DNA of 64,000 nucleotides from Streptomyces acidiscabies (GCF_020010905.1 NZ_JAGJBY010000001.1:3864001-3928000); one strand, 5' to 3'. Shown: positions 18,106 through 26,606, counted from the stretch's first letter. Translations and numbers: made by a program. Notes: generated by a model not told the origin, from the sequence alone.

Positions 18106-18905
18106 CGATCATCGACCTGAAGGGCGTCCACCTCTTCTGCACCACATTCGGGCCCGACCGGGCGGCCCCGCTGCTGCTGGTGCACGGCTGGGGCGGGGAC
18201 GGCCGGGAGTGGTCCGCGCACGCCGAGGCGCTGGCCGGCCGGTTCCGTGTGATCGTCCCCGACCTGCGCGGGCACGGCCGGTCGGACGTCCCCGACGAGG
18301 GCAACACGCCGACGGAGATGGCCGACGACCTCGCCGCGCTGCTCCGGTACCTGGGCACCGGGCCGGCGATCGCCGTGGGCCACTCCATGGGCGGCCAGGT
18401 CGTCAACCTGCTCGCGGTACGGCATCCGGAGCTGGTCCGCTCGGTCGTCGCCCTCGATCCGGCTCACGGCGCGCACGGGGCGGAAGTGGAGGGGATTCCG
18501 GCCCGGCTCGCGGAGTACCGGGAGCGCGGGGCGCGCGCCGCGGCCGAGTTCATCGCCGGCGCCTTCCCGGCAGGCGCTCCGGCCGGGCTGCGTACGGCAC
18601 ATGTCCGCACCATGCTCGGCACCCCGGACCACGTCATCGCCCAGGCGTACGCCGGCATGTACACCGACTCCGGCGCGGTCGGCGTCCGCCCGCACAGCGA
18701 GGCGTATCTGCGCCGGCGCAGCCAGCCCGCGCTCACCGTGTGGACCTCGGCGCAAGCGGCCACTTGGGAGCGCGGCACCCTGCATGTCCCCGGCTCCCGC
18801 GTCGAACACTGGCCTGACACCGGGCACTACCTGCACGAGGAACATGTCGGACGCACAGTGCGCCTGTTGGAGGACTGGGCGACGGCTGGACAAGGGACCC
18901 GGTAG
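18102..18905 (+). CDS. Alpha/beta hydrolase
   Basis: A 267-aa cytoplasmic alpha/beta hydrolase, translationally coupled to GH43 by a 4-base overlap. The oxyanion motif is LVHGWGGDG, the nucleophile elbow GHSMGG has Ser95, DLRGHGRSD precedes the helical cap, and the catalytic His lies in HWPDTGHYLHEEH near the end. Fusion to this operon suggests an esterase that removes acyl groups (acetyl, feruloyl or similar) from imported oligosaccharides, but this is inference. It ends the cluster; the next gene is convergent. Confidence 0.85.
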   Translation: MTIIDLKGVHLFCTTFGPDRAAPLLLVHGWGGDGREWSAHAEALAGRFRVIVPDLRGHGRSDVPDEGNTPTEMADDLAALLRYLGTGPAIAVGHSMGGQVVNLLAVRHPELVRSVVALDPAHGAHGAEVEGIPARLAEYRERGARAAAEFIAGAFPAGAPAGLRTAHVRTMLGTPDHVIAQAYAGMYTDSGAVGVRPHSEAYLRRRSQPALTVWTSAQAATWERGTLHVPGSRVEHWPDTGHYLHEEHVGRTVRLLEDWATAGQGTR

Positions 18906-18974
18906 GAGGTGCCTGCGCCCGTTCACCGGCTCCAGCAACTGGACGCAGCACCTGCTCGCCCCGGCGGTCAGACC

Positions 18975-20279
18975 TCAGTCCGGTGCCGGGGGGCGGGTGG
19001 ACCGCGGGAGTTGGCGGCGCCCTTCGCGATGCCCGGCCCTGCCGGGGCCCGCTCGTCGCATGGTGGGGAGGAGTGCTATGACCTCCCAGCCGTGGTCCTT
19101 GCGTGGGCCGGTGTGCAGTGTGCCGCCGAGTGCGGTGACACGTTCGGTGAGGCCGACGATGCCGAAGCCTCCGCCGCGGGCGGCGTATGGCATCGGGGCG
19201 CCTGCGCGGCCGTTGTCGCGCACCGTCACGCGCAAGGTGTCGTCGGCGTGAGCGAGGGCGACGGTGACTTCGGTGGCGTCGGCGGCGTGGCGCCGTACGT
19301 TCGTGAGGGCTTCCTGGACGACGCGGTAGGCGGCGGCCTGCACTTCGTGGGGCAGGTTCCGGGGCACTGAGGCGTCGCGGTGCAGTTCGGCCTTCGGACC
19401 GGTCGGACCGCCGAACCCGTCGACCAGTTCCGCGAGGGCGCTCAGGTCGCCCACCGGGCGGCCCCCGCTTGGCTCGAGCGGGGCCGTTTGCTCCGGGCCC
19501 TCGCGCAGGATGCCGACGGTCAAGCGCATGGAGTCGAGCGCCTGGGTCGCGGCGTGCTCGATTCCCGCCAGGACCGGGTCCAGACGGTCGGGTTCGGTGG
19601 TGGCCATCATGCGGGCCATCTGTGTCTGGACCAGGATGCCGGTGACGTGGTGGGCGACGAAGTCGTGCAGGTCGGCCGCCATGGCGAGGCGTTCCAAGCG
19701 GCGGGTCTCGGCGACCGCGACGCCGCGTCTGTGGTCCAGGGAGCGCAGGTAGCCGCCGATGCCGGCGACGACGCCGGCCAGCAGCGCTACAACCAGCGCG
19801 ATACCCAGGATCAGGAGGTCGTCCTGGGTGCCGGTCGCGTAGAAGCGCAGCGGCGCCGCGATGGCTGCCCCGCCGGTGAGTACGGCACACAGCCACGCCC
19901 ATCGTGGTGGGCAGGTACGGACGGCGATCATCAGCAGGCAGAGCAGGACCGCCACCTCACCTGGGCCGAACATGCGTATCGGCTCGGTCGTCCTGGCGAC
20001 GGCGGTCAAGGCCAGGGAAACACCCGCTGGTACGGCGGCGCGTAGTCGGGGGGTGAGCCACGCGGGCCGAGAGGCGGAGGGCCAGAGAATTGCTGCGAGG
20101 CCGAGCGACAGGAGCACGAGCACCGGCCAGAACGTCTTGTCGTTGACGACGGCGATGAGCACGTCCGTGGCGGACAGCAGGACCAGCGTGGTGATACCCA
20201 CCGCACGCAGGCAGCCCTGCCGACGGGACCGCGTCGTGGTGGGGTAGGCAGTCGCAGGCAGGAGATTCACATCGTTCAC
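18975..20279 (-). CDS. Orphan NarL-type sensor histidine kinase
   Basis: A 434-aa two-component sensor kinase. The N-terminal half holds about five or six membrane segments (roughly residues 25-175) with almost no extracellular loop, so it may sense the membrane itself. The HisKA_3 dimerisation domain has the phospho-acceptor His205 in AADLHDFVAHHV, and the ATP-binding domain shows VVQEALTNVRRHA (N box) and DNGRAG, GGFGIVGLTERV (G boxes). Such kinases usually sit beside a LuxR-type response regulator, but none is present within the window. The start is GTG at 20279 with a poor ribosome site. Signal unknown. Confidence 0.88.
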   Translation of the reverse strand: MNDVNLLPATAYPTTTRSRRQGCLRAVGITTLVLLSATDVLIAVVNDKTFWPVLVLLSLGLAAILWPSASRPAWLTPRLRAAVPAGVSLALTAVARTTEPIRMFGPGEVAVLLCLLMIAVRTCPPRWAWLCAVLTGGAAIAAPLRFYATGTQDDLLILGIALVVALLAGVVAGIGGYLRSLDHRRGVAVAETRRLERLAMAADLHDFVAHHVTGILVQTQMARMMATTEPDRLDPVLAGIEHAATQALDSMRLTVGILREGPEQTAPLEPSGGRPVGDLSALAELVDGFGGPTGPKAELHRDASVPRNLPHEVQAAAYRVVQEALTNVRRHAADATEVTVALAHADDTLRVTVRDNGRAGAPMPYAARGGGFGIVGLTERVTALGGTLHTGPRKDHGWEVIALLPTMRRAGPGRAGHREGRRQLPRSTRPPAPD

Positions 20280-20302
20280 TGTAGGGAGAAGCGGTCAGCC
20301 GC

Positions 20303-20324
20303 GCCTCGGCCGATCGGCCGAGGC
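20303..20324. terminator. 22-bp perfect palindrome downstream of the BNR/ricin gene
   Basis: A self-complementary 22-base sequence (GCCTCGGCCGA and its complement) without a loop, between the BNR/ricin stop and the sensor kinase start. It follows a second strong hairpin at 20330 and may back it up, or may act as a protein-binding dyad for the kinase promoter. Confidence 0.55.
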
Positions 20325-20329
20325 GGACG

Positions 20330-20370
20330 CCAGGCGCGGGAACCGCTTCGCCGGCGGTTCCCGCGCCTGG
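20330..20370 (-). terminator. 17-bp stem-loop terminator after the BNR/ricin gene
   Basis: A perfect 17-bp stem with a 7-base loop (20347-20353), 19 bases past the stop codon of the minus-strand BNR/ricin gene. Very stable; a clear factor-independent terminator of the actinobacterial type without U-run. Confidence 0.85.
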
Positions 20371-20389
20371 TCATGGCTCGGTGGGACGG

Positions 20390-22447
20390 TCAGTTGATCC
20401 GGACGATCTTCCAGAGCTGGTCGTCGAGGCTGGCGCTGCCCCACTGGATGACGGCTGCCCCGTCGGCGGTGGAGGACTGGGCGACGCCGGCGACGAGGGT
20501 GCTGTTCACGTTCCGGAGTTTGTAGTAACCGCCACCCGCGTCGGTGAGGGTCCACTTCTGGGAGTCGGCGCTGGAGGCGGTGTTCTGGATGACGGCCGCG
20601 CCCGCGGCGCTGGAGGAGCCTTGGATGTCGAGGTTGAGGTTGCTCTTGGTGTTCTTGATGGTCCAGGCGCCGCTGCCGGCGGACTGGAAGGTGAAGAGCT
20701 GGCAGGCGCAGGCCGTGTTCTGCCACTGGTTGGCGGCGGTGCCGGCGGTGGTGGAGCCGTTCGGGATGTCGAGGTACTTGCCGCTGTTCTTGTTCACCAG
20801 GACGTACTGGCCGGTGCCCAGGGGCGGAAGGGCGGTCTGGGTGAGGTTCCAGCGCTGGCAGCCGCAGCTGGTGCTGCTCCACTGGACGGCGGCGGTGCCG
20901 ACGGTGGTGGAGGCGCTGGGTATTTCGAGGAGCTTGCCACTGATGCGGTTGGTGATGCTGTACCCGCCGGCCGGGTGGGGTGCGATGGCCCACTCGTGGT
21001 CGAGGGTGCCGTTGTCATCCCACTGCGGGATGGTGGCGCCGTTGGCGGTGGACTGGTTCTGGACGCCGAGGACCTTGCCGCTGGCGACGTTGAAGATCTT
21101 GAAGTAGCCCGAGGACTGCTGCTCGAAGCGCCACTGCTGGTTGGTGGAGGTGGTGGGGTTCTGCTGGGTGGCGGTGGTGCCGTTGGTGGCGGAGCCGCCG
21201 ACGATCGTGAGGTTCAGGGCGCTGTTCGCGTTGGTCATGGTGTAGGTGGCACCGTCGGAGATGCTGCCGCCGAAGTCGACCGTGCTGTACGTGACCGGGT
21301 TGCGGCGGTTGTCGCCGCCGAAGCCCGCGCTGAACACCATCAGACTGTGGCCGTCGGCCAGCGGAAGCAGACCGCGGCTGTAGCCGCCACCGACGTTGGA
21401 GGGCATCCGCGTCCAGGTGTCCGCGGCGCCGTTCTGCGTGTTGACGAACAGGTCGTCGCTGCTGTGGGCGGTGGTGACGAGGGTTCCGTTGGGGCCGCCG
21501 GTGGGCAGCCAGGTGATGTAGGGCGTTCCCTGAGGAACCAGGCCGTCGGTGGTGCGCAGCGGGATGCCGGTGACGGAGTCGAACGCCTCCGGGTCGGAGG
21601 AGATCTTGTAGTGGACGGCAAAGTTGCCCGCGGCGGAACCGCCGAACTCGTACGTCATGATGTATTTGCCGTTGGGCATCCTGGCGACGGTCGGCATGCC
21701 GGGGCGCTGGCTGTAGGTGGGCATCGCCACGTCGTCCACGACCGGGCCCCAGTTGCGGACGTCCGTGGAGACCTGGTGGACGATCTTCTGGCCGTGGTCG
21801 GTGTCGCGCTGGTCGGAGTAGTAGACGATGAGCTTGTCGCCGGAGATCAGGAAGAACGGTTCCCACACGGGGGTGTTGCCGTTCACGTCCGTGGCTTTAC
21901 CGCCGGTGGCGATATTGGTGACGAAGGTCCAGCTCTGGCCGCGGTCGGTGCTGGCGTACAGGTCGATCTTGCTGCCGCTCCGGTCGTACGGCACCGAGTC
22001 ACCGGCGGCGAGGATGGTGCCGGCGGGGAACCCGCCCATGGCCTTGGGGAGTTCGAACAGCTCGGGCTGCCAGCGCATGCCCCAGCCGTTCTGGGTGTCG
22101 GCGACCTCGGAGATCTTCGTCCAGGAAGCGCCGTTGTCCGTGCTGCGGTAGATCGGGAAGACGGGCATGTCCACGCGGTACTGCTCGAACGTGGCGAGCA
22201 GGGTGCCGTTGGCCGGGCCGTTGTGCTGCAGGCGCATGGCCCGCGGGTAGTAGCTTCCGGGGGAGAGGGCGTCGGAGGGCGGGGTGTAGAGCGTCTGGGC
22301 AGGGCGGGAGAGGGCGTCCGCCCTGCCCGCGCCGGGCAGGACCAGCGTCGCTGCCGCGACGGCCAGGGCCAGCAGCAGGAACAGGAGAGTGGCGGGGACG
22401 GAACGCGGGGCGGCGCCGGGTCTGGCGCCTGCTCGTATGGGGGACAT
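20390..22447 (-). CDS. Secreted sialidase-fold (BNR) protein with two ricin-type lectin domains
   Basis: A 685-aa secreted protein. ATG at 22447 with GGAG six bases upstream; residues 1-45 are a signal peptide. Residues 50-400 form a beta-propeller with Asp-box (BNR) repeats STDNGASW and STDRGQSW and the segment PRAMRL. This layout fits exo-alpha-sialidases and also GH93 exo-arabinanases; the arabinose-centred surroundings make GH93-like activity attractive, but this is inference. Residues 405-540 and 548-685 are two ricin B-type (CBM13-like) domains, each with repeated Q-x-W motifs (QQWRF, QRWNL, QKWTL), often found on xylan- or galactose-binding enzymes. It lies 268 bp downstream of lacI-2 on the same strand. 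Confidence 0.82.
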   Translation of the reverse strand: MSPIRAGARPGAAPRSVPATLLFLLLALAVAAATLVLPGAGRADALSRPAQTLYTPPSDALSPGSYYPRAMRLQHNGPANGTLLATFEQYRVDMPVFPIYRSTDNGASWTKISEVADTQNGWGMRWQPELFELPKAMGGFPAGTILAAGDSVPYDRSGSKIDLYASTDRGQSWTFVTNIATGGKATDVNGNTPVWEPFFLISGDKLIVYYSDQRDTDHGQKIVHQVSTDVRNWGPVVDDVAMPTYSQRPGMPTVARMPNGKYIMTYEFGGSAAGNFAVHYKISSDPEAFDSVTGIPLRTTDGLVPQGTPYITWLPTGGPNGTLVTTAHSSDDLFVNTQNGAADTWTRMPSNVGGGYSRGLLPLADGHSLMVFSAGFGGDNRRNPVTYSTVDFGGSISDGATYTMTNANSALNLTIVGGSATNGTTATQQNPTTSTNQQWRFEQQSSGYFKIFNVASGKVLGVQNQSTANGATIPQWDDNGTLDHEWAIAPHPAGGYSITNRISGKLLEIPSASTTVGTAAVQWSSTSCGCQRWNLTQTALPPLGTGQYVLVNKNSGKYLDIPNGSTTAGTAANQWQNTACACQLFTFQSAGSGAWTIKNTKSNLNLDIQGSSSAAGAAVIQNTASSADSQKWTLTDAGGGYYKLRNVNSTLVAGVAQSSTADGAAVIQWGSASLDDQLWKIVRIN

Positions 22448-22484
22448 ATGCGGCTCCGATGGCGGGCGTGGTTCTTTCTACGGG

Positions 22485-22522
22485 CCCGCCGCCCCCCCCG
22501 GATGATCAGGTGGGGCGGCGGG
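22485..22522 (-). terminator. G/C stem-loop between lacI-2 and the BNR gene
   Basis: An 11-bp stem (CCCGCCGCCCC at 22485 with its complement at 22512) and a 16-base loop. It sits about 190 bases after the lacI-2 stop and 38 bases before the BNR start, so it could be a terminator or a leader hairpin of the BNR mRNA. The rest of 22448-22715 shows nothing recognisable. Confidence 0.5.
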
Positions 22523-22715
22523 GGTTCAGGGGAGGGTCGGTCGGCGGCAGGGCCGGGCGACCTCGCGACAAAAGGGCATGGTCAGTGGCCGTGTGATGGG
22601 ACGGCGGCGCGGTAGCCCTGGGGTGGGACGGCTGCGGGATCGATGGCCGTTGGGCGCGGGGTGCCGCGGTGCGTGCGGCGTGTTCCCCGCTTCGGCCGGT
22701 TGCTCGGGGCGGTGC

Positions 22716-23780
22716 TCAGGCGGTGTGCAAAGGGCTCTGGCCCTTGTGTGACGGCGGAGGCGCGGTCGAGCCGCGGACGACGAGTTCGACCGGTGGGTCG
22801 CTCGCCTGCGGCAGGTCGGTGTCGGGCTTCTCGATCGCGTGCACGAGAAGGCGGATGCCCTCTCGGGCCGCGGCCTCTAAGGGCTGGCGCACGGTGGTCA
22901 GGGGAGGGGAGACGTAGGCGAAGACCGGGTTGCCGTCGAAGCCGACGACACTGATGTCCTCGGGTACGTGGCGCCCGGCTTCCCGCAGGGCGTGGATGAG
23001 CCCGATGGCCATCTCGTCGCCCGCCGCGAAGACAGCGGTCACGGACCTGTCCGACGCCAGCGCCCGGCCCACGGCATGGCCGGAGGCAGCCGACCAGTCA
23101 CCGTTGAGCAGTGGCGGCTCGTGCGCGCCCCGCGCCGCGAGCGCCGCCCGCCACCCTTCGATGCGGTCCTTGGCGGCGTACCAGCGCCGCGGACCGGCGA
23201 GATGATGAACGGTCGTGTGTCCCAGGTCCAGCAGATGCTCGGTGGCCGCCCGCGCCAGTTCGTGTGCGCCCACACCCATGGTCACGGTGCGGGTGGCGGT
23301 GAAAGCGGGCGGTGCCCCCAGGAAGAGGACGGGGACGCCGACGCGGACGCTGACGTCCCCTTCCACGATGGGTTCGGAGACGATGACGCCGTCCACCCCT
23401 TGCTCGAGCAGCGACTCCACGGCACCCGCGATACCCGTCGGGTCGCCGTCGGGCGTGTTGACCACGCGGAGCGCGTAGCCCGCGTCGCGCACGGCCCGCT
23501 CGATGTGCACGAGTAGTGAAGCGGTCCCGTACCCGGCGGTGCCCAGGGCGACCACACCGATCGAGCCGGTACGCCCGGAGACCAGTGTTCTGGCCGCCTG
23601 GTTCAGCCGGTAGCCGAGTTCCTCGGCGGCTGCGAGGACCTTTGTGCGGGCCTCCTCGGACACATACGGCTCGTTGTTGAGGACCCGGGACACCGTCTTG
23701 CGTGACACCCCGGCCATGCGGGCCACGTCCGCGCTGCGCGGCACAGCGGAGCCCTCGCTCCGTCCCACCACTGCTGCCAT
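22716..23780 (-). CDS. LacI family transcriptional regulator (cluster 2)
   Basis: A 354-aa repressor. The chosen ATG at 23780 has GGGAG seven bases upstream and places the helix-turn-helix (SADVARMAGVSRKTVSRVLNNEPYVSEEA) at about residues 14-45; the frame stays open to 23855 through a palindrome, but that start has no ribosome site. The effector domain shows GSIGVVALGTAGYGTASLLVHIERA and IGLIHALREAGRHVPEDISVVGFDGNPVFAY. It is divergent from the second ABC operon and upstream of the BNR/ricin gene, so it likely controls both. The 29-bp palindrome at 23827 is its most obvious operator candidate. Confidence 0.9.
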   Translation of the reverse strand: MAAVVGRSEGSAVPRSADVARMAGVSRKTVSRVLNNEPYVSEEARTKVLAAAEELGYRLNQAARTLVSGRTGSIGVVALGTAGYGTASLLVHIERAVRDAGYALRVVNTPDGDPTGIAGAVESLLEQGVDGVIVSEPIVEGDVSVRVGVPVLFLGAPPAFTATRTVTMGVGAHELARAATEHLLDLGHTTVHHLAGPRRWYAAKDRIEGWRAALAARGAHEPPLLNGDWSAASGHAVGRALASDRSVTAVFAAGDEMAIGLIHALREAGRHVPEDISVVGFDGNPVFAYVSPPLTTVRQPLEAAAREGIRLLVHAIEKPDTDLPQASDPPVELVVRGSTAPPPSHKGQSPLHTA

Positions 23781-23826
23781 GAAGTCTCCCGACGGCCGTA
23801 CGTCTGCATCGAAGGAGGTCAACTGT

Positions 23827-23855
23827 ATGACCACGCGGTCTGACCGCGTGGTCAT
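23827..23855. promoter_or_regulatory. 29-bp perfect palindrome, putative lacI-2 operator
   Basis: Two perfect 14-bp arms (ATGACCACGCGGTC and its complement) flank a single T. Each arm contains a 12-bp sub-dyad GACC-ACGC-GGTC with a central CG, as in LacI-family half-palindromic operators, so two adjacent sites are possible. It lies 47 bases upstream of the lacI-2 start and 421 bases upstream of the ABC binding-protein gene. Both neighbouring genes diverge from it, which argues against a terminator. Confidence 0.65.
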
Positions 23856-23865
23856 GTCTACGTAG
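23827..23865 (+). CDS. Possible 12-codon leader ORF within the palindrome
   Basis: On the plus strand, AAGGAGG (23813-23819) precedes an ATG at 23827 that opens a 12-codon frame (MTTRSDRVVMST) ending in TAG. The ribosome site is close to ideal. The frame is laid exactly over the 29-bp palindrome and points toward the ABC operon. It may be a leader peptide, a remnant of a lost gene's start, or coincidence. Confidence 0.25.
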   Translation: MTTRSDRVVMST

Positions 23866-24276
23866 CCGACAGCTGTACGTCAAGGGTCCCCGCAGTGTCG
23901 ATTCCGGTGGGCGGCGGCGGATCCGATGGCGGGCGGCTGGTCGGCAACGGGTTGGGCAGCCGCCTGGAGGGGGTCACCTCTGTCGGGTATACATCCTGGT
24001 CAAACTGCAGAAGTTCACTCGCAAGCCCCGCTCATGGAAAGAGGTCGTCGTTCCCGTCCGACGGTAGGCCGGCCGTCCTGCCGGCATGTACGGTCAGCCC
24101 TGAGGCCAAGTCGACGGGGCTTGACAGCGACTCCCTGGAGCGTTCAGTCTTCCTCGCAACCGCCGGTCGGATTTGTTCGATCGTGTTGAGTCTTGGTCGC
24201 GTGGACGACCGCTTCCCCGTCACACCCCGCCGGGCCGACGTGCCGCCTGGGCACGGCCGCCCTGTCAGGAGCCGAA
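23866..24276 (+). other. Upstream region of ABC operon 2
   Basis: About 410 bases before the second binding-protein gene. A TTGACA hexamer at 24121-24126 could be a -35 box, but no convincing -10 element follows. No gene is recognised: frames open from 23895 and 24193 are continuous with later genes only by chance. Confidence 0.35.
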
Positions 24277-25587
24277 ATGCACTCTTCCTCCCTCGGTCGG
24301 CCCACACCTGCCGCCAGCCGCCGCACCGTCCTGCGCGGTATTGGTGGCGCAGCCGTCCTCGGCGCCGGCATACCGCTGCTCAGCGCCTGCGGCGGCAGCG
24401 GCACGGCATCCGACCCGAAGACCGTCACCCTCGGGTCGAACGCGTCGGACGCGGTGCCGAAGAAGGCGTTCGCCGAGATCTACGCGGCGTTCACGAAGCA
24501 GTCCGGGATCACGGTCGACGTGAACACCAAGGACCACAACACGTTCCAGGAGCAGATCAACTCCTACCTCCAGGGCACCCCGGACGACGTGTTCAACTGG
24601 TTCGCCGGCTACCGCATGCAGTTCTTCGCCGCCAAGGGCCTCGCCAGCCCGATCGACGACGTGTGGCAGAAGATCGGCGGCAACTTCCCCGAGGCGATGA
24701 AGGCGCTCAGCAAGGGCGCGGACGGCAAGTACTACTTCGTGCCGATCTCCACGTCCCTCTGGGGCGTCTTCTACCGCAAGAGCGTCTTCAAGAAGTACGG
24801 CTACGAGGTCCCCACCACCTGGGACCAACTCGTCGCCCTGTGCAAGCAGATGAAGAAGGACGGCCTGGTCCCGTTCGCCTTCGGCGACAAGGACGCCTGG
24901 CCCGCGCTCGGCACCTTCGACCAGATCAACTTCCGTACCAACGGCTACGACTTCCACGTCGAGCTGATGGCCGGCAAGGCGTCCTGGACCGACGCCAAGG
25001 TCCGCACCGCCTTCGACCACTGGGCCGAGATCCTGCCCTACCACCAGGAGGGCGCGGTCGGCCGCACCTGGCAGGACGCGGCCCAGACGCTGATCTCGAA
25101 GAAGGCGGGCATGTACCTGTTCGGCAGCTTCGTGGCACAGCAGTTCACGAACAAAGCCGACCTGGACGACCTCGACTTCTTCCCCTTCCCGGAGATCAAC
25201 TCCGCGCACGGGCAGGACACCGTCGAGGCGCCCACCGACGGCTTCATGCTCTCCAAGGCCCCGAAGAACAAGGCCGGCGCGCTCAAGCTCCTGGAGTTCC
25301 TGGGCACCCCGGAAGCCGAGGAGATCTACCTGAAGTCCGACCCGAGCCTGGTCGCGGCGTCCAACAAGGCCGACACCTCCTCGTACACCGCGCTGCAGAA
25401 GAAGGCGTACGAGACGATCGCCGGCGCCAAGCACCTCACCCAGTTCATGGACCGCGACAGCCGCCCGGACTTCACCTCCACGGTGATGCAGCCCGCCCTG
25501 CAGAAGTTCATCCGCGACCCCAAGGGCGTCGACAGCCTGCTGGCGTCGATCGAGCGCCAGAAGAAGACGATCTTCGCGTCCGCATGA
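24277..25587 (+). CDS. Sugar ABC transporter substrate-binding lipoprotein (cluster 2)
   Basis: A 436-aa extracellular solute-binding protein. ATG at 24277 with AGGAG five bases upstream. The signal peptide has a twin-arginine (SRRTVLRG) and a lipobox (LLSAC), so it may be exported folded by Tat and then lipidated. The mature chain begins GSGTASDPKTVTLGSNASDAV. Its stop overlaps the next permease start (ATGA). It differs clearly from the cluster 1 binding protein, so a different sugar is expected, probably a galactoside given the downstream GH2 genes. No ATPase gene is linked. Confidence 0.92.
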   Translation: MHSSSLGRPTPAASRRTVLRGIGGAAVLGAGIPLLSACGGSGTASDPKTVTLGSNASDAVPKKAFAEIYAAFTKQSGITVDVNTKDHNTFQEQINSYLQGTPDDVFNWFAGYRMQFFAAKGLASPIDDVWQKIGGNFPEAMKALSKGADGKYYFVPISTSLWGVFYRKSVFKKYGYEVPTTWDQLVALCKQMKKDGLVPFAFGDKDAWPALGTFDQINFRTNGYDFHVELMAGKASWTDAKVRTAFDHWAEILPYHQEGAVGRTWQDAAQTLISKKAGMYLFGSFVAQQFTNKADLDDLDFFPFPEINSAHGQDTVEAPTDGFMLSKAPKNKAGALKLLEFLGTPEAEEIYLKSDPSLVAASNKADTSSYTALQKKAYETIAGAKHLTQFMDRDSRPDFTSTVMQPALQKFIRDPKGVDSLLASIERQKKTIFASA

Positions 25588-26606
25588 CCGTCACCACGAA
25601 CACCGGTACCGGGACCGGCACCACCAGCACCCCGGGGACGGCCGCAGTGCCGCCCCCGGGCAACCCGAAAAATGTGACCAAGAATCAGACCAAGCGGCTG
25701 CGCGCCCCCTTGGGCCACCGACGGCTGCTCACCCGACGGGACCGCCTCACCCTCGGCCTGATGGCCGGGGTGCCGACGATCCTGCACGTCCTGCTCGTCT
25801 GGCTCACGGCGCTGGCCTCGATCGCGCTGGCCTTCACCACCTGGGACGGCATCGGCTTCGACTCCCTCAAGTGGGTCGGCCTGGACAACTTCAGGGAACT
25901 GCTCACCAACAACCCGCAGTTCTGGCCGGCGGTCGAGCACAACGTCGTCTGGTTCGTCGTGCTCATCCTGATCCCGACGCCGCTCGGCCTGTTCCTGGCC
26001 GTGCAGCTCGACAAGAAGATCCGGTTCAGCAAGGTGTACCAGACCGCGTTCTTCCTGCCCGTCGTGCTGTCGATGGCGGTCATCGGCTTCGTCTGGCAGC
26101 TCGTCTACAACCCCGACACCGGCCTGATCAACAGCATCATCGGCGCCAATGAGCCCGGCCACTACATCGACTGGATCGGCGACCCGGACCTCAACCTGTG
26201 GTCCGTCCTCATCGCCGCGTCGTGGCGCCACACCGGCTACATGATGATTCTCTACCTGGCCGGCCTGAAGGGTGTCGACCCGGCGCTTCGGGAGGCGTCC
26301 TCGCTGGACGGGGCGAACGAGTGGCAGACGTTCAAGAACGTCATCTTCCCGACCCTGCGCCCCACCAACACCGTCGTCCTGGTCGTGACGATCATCGAGG
26401 CGCTGCGCGCCTTCGACCTGGTCTTCGTCTTCAACAAGGGCGCCGAGGGCACCGAGTTGCTGTCGATCCTGGTCACCAACAACATCATCGGTGAGTCCAG
26501 CCGCATCGGATACGGCTCCGCGATCGCCGTGGTCCTGCTGGTGATCTCGCTCGCCGTGATCATCCCGTACCTGATCGCGACCTTCCGGAAGGAGCGGCGC
26601 GCATGA
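25584..26606 (+). CDS. Sugar ABC transporter permease, MalF-like (cluster 2)
   Basis: A 340-aa permease. The true start is the ATG at 25584, overlapping the upstream stop by four bases; the much longer frame from 23895 is a read-through of an unrelated frame. A Thr/Gly-rich tail of about 50 residues precedes six membrane segments. The EAA loop is EASSLDGANEWQTFKNVIFP. It overlaps the next permease by four bases. Confidence 0.92.
   Translation: MTVTTNTGTGTGTTSTPGTAAVPPPGNPKNVTKNQTKRLRAPLGHRRLLTRRDRLTLGLMAGVPTILHVLLVWLTALASIALAFTTWDGIGFDSLKWVGLDNFRELLTNNPQFWPAVEHNVVWFVVLILIPTPLGLFLAVQLDKKIRFSKVYQTAFFLPVVLSMAVIGFVWQLVYNPDTGLINSIIGANEPGHYIDWIGDPDLNLWSVLIAASWRHTGYMMILYLAGLKGVDPALREASSLDGANEWQTFKNVIFPTLRPTNTVVLVVTIIEALRAFDLVFVFNKGAEGTELLSILVTNNIIGESSRIGYGSAIAVVLLVISLAVIIPYLIATFRKERRA

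Noticed and set aside
23781..23855. Longer lacI-2 starting inside the palindrome (MTTRSDRVV...)
   Set aside because: No ribosome site upstream on the minus strand; the ATG at 23780 has GGGAG and a normal distance to the helix-turn-helix.
23895..26606. A 903-codon protein fused to the cluster 2 permease
   Set aside because: The upstream part runs out of frame through the binding-protein gene. The permease has its own ATG at 25584 overlapping the previous stop.
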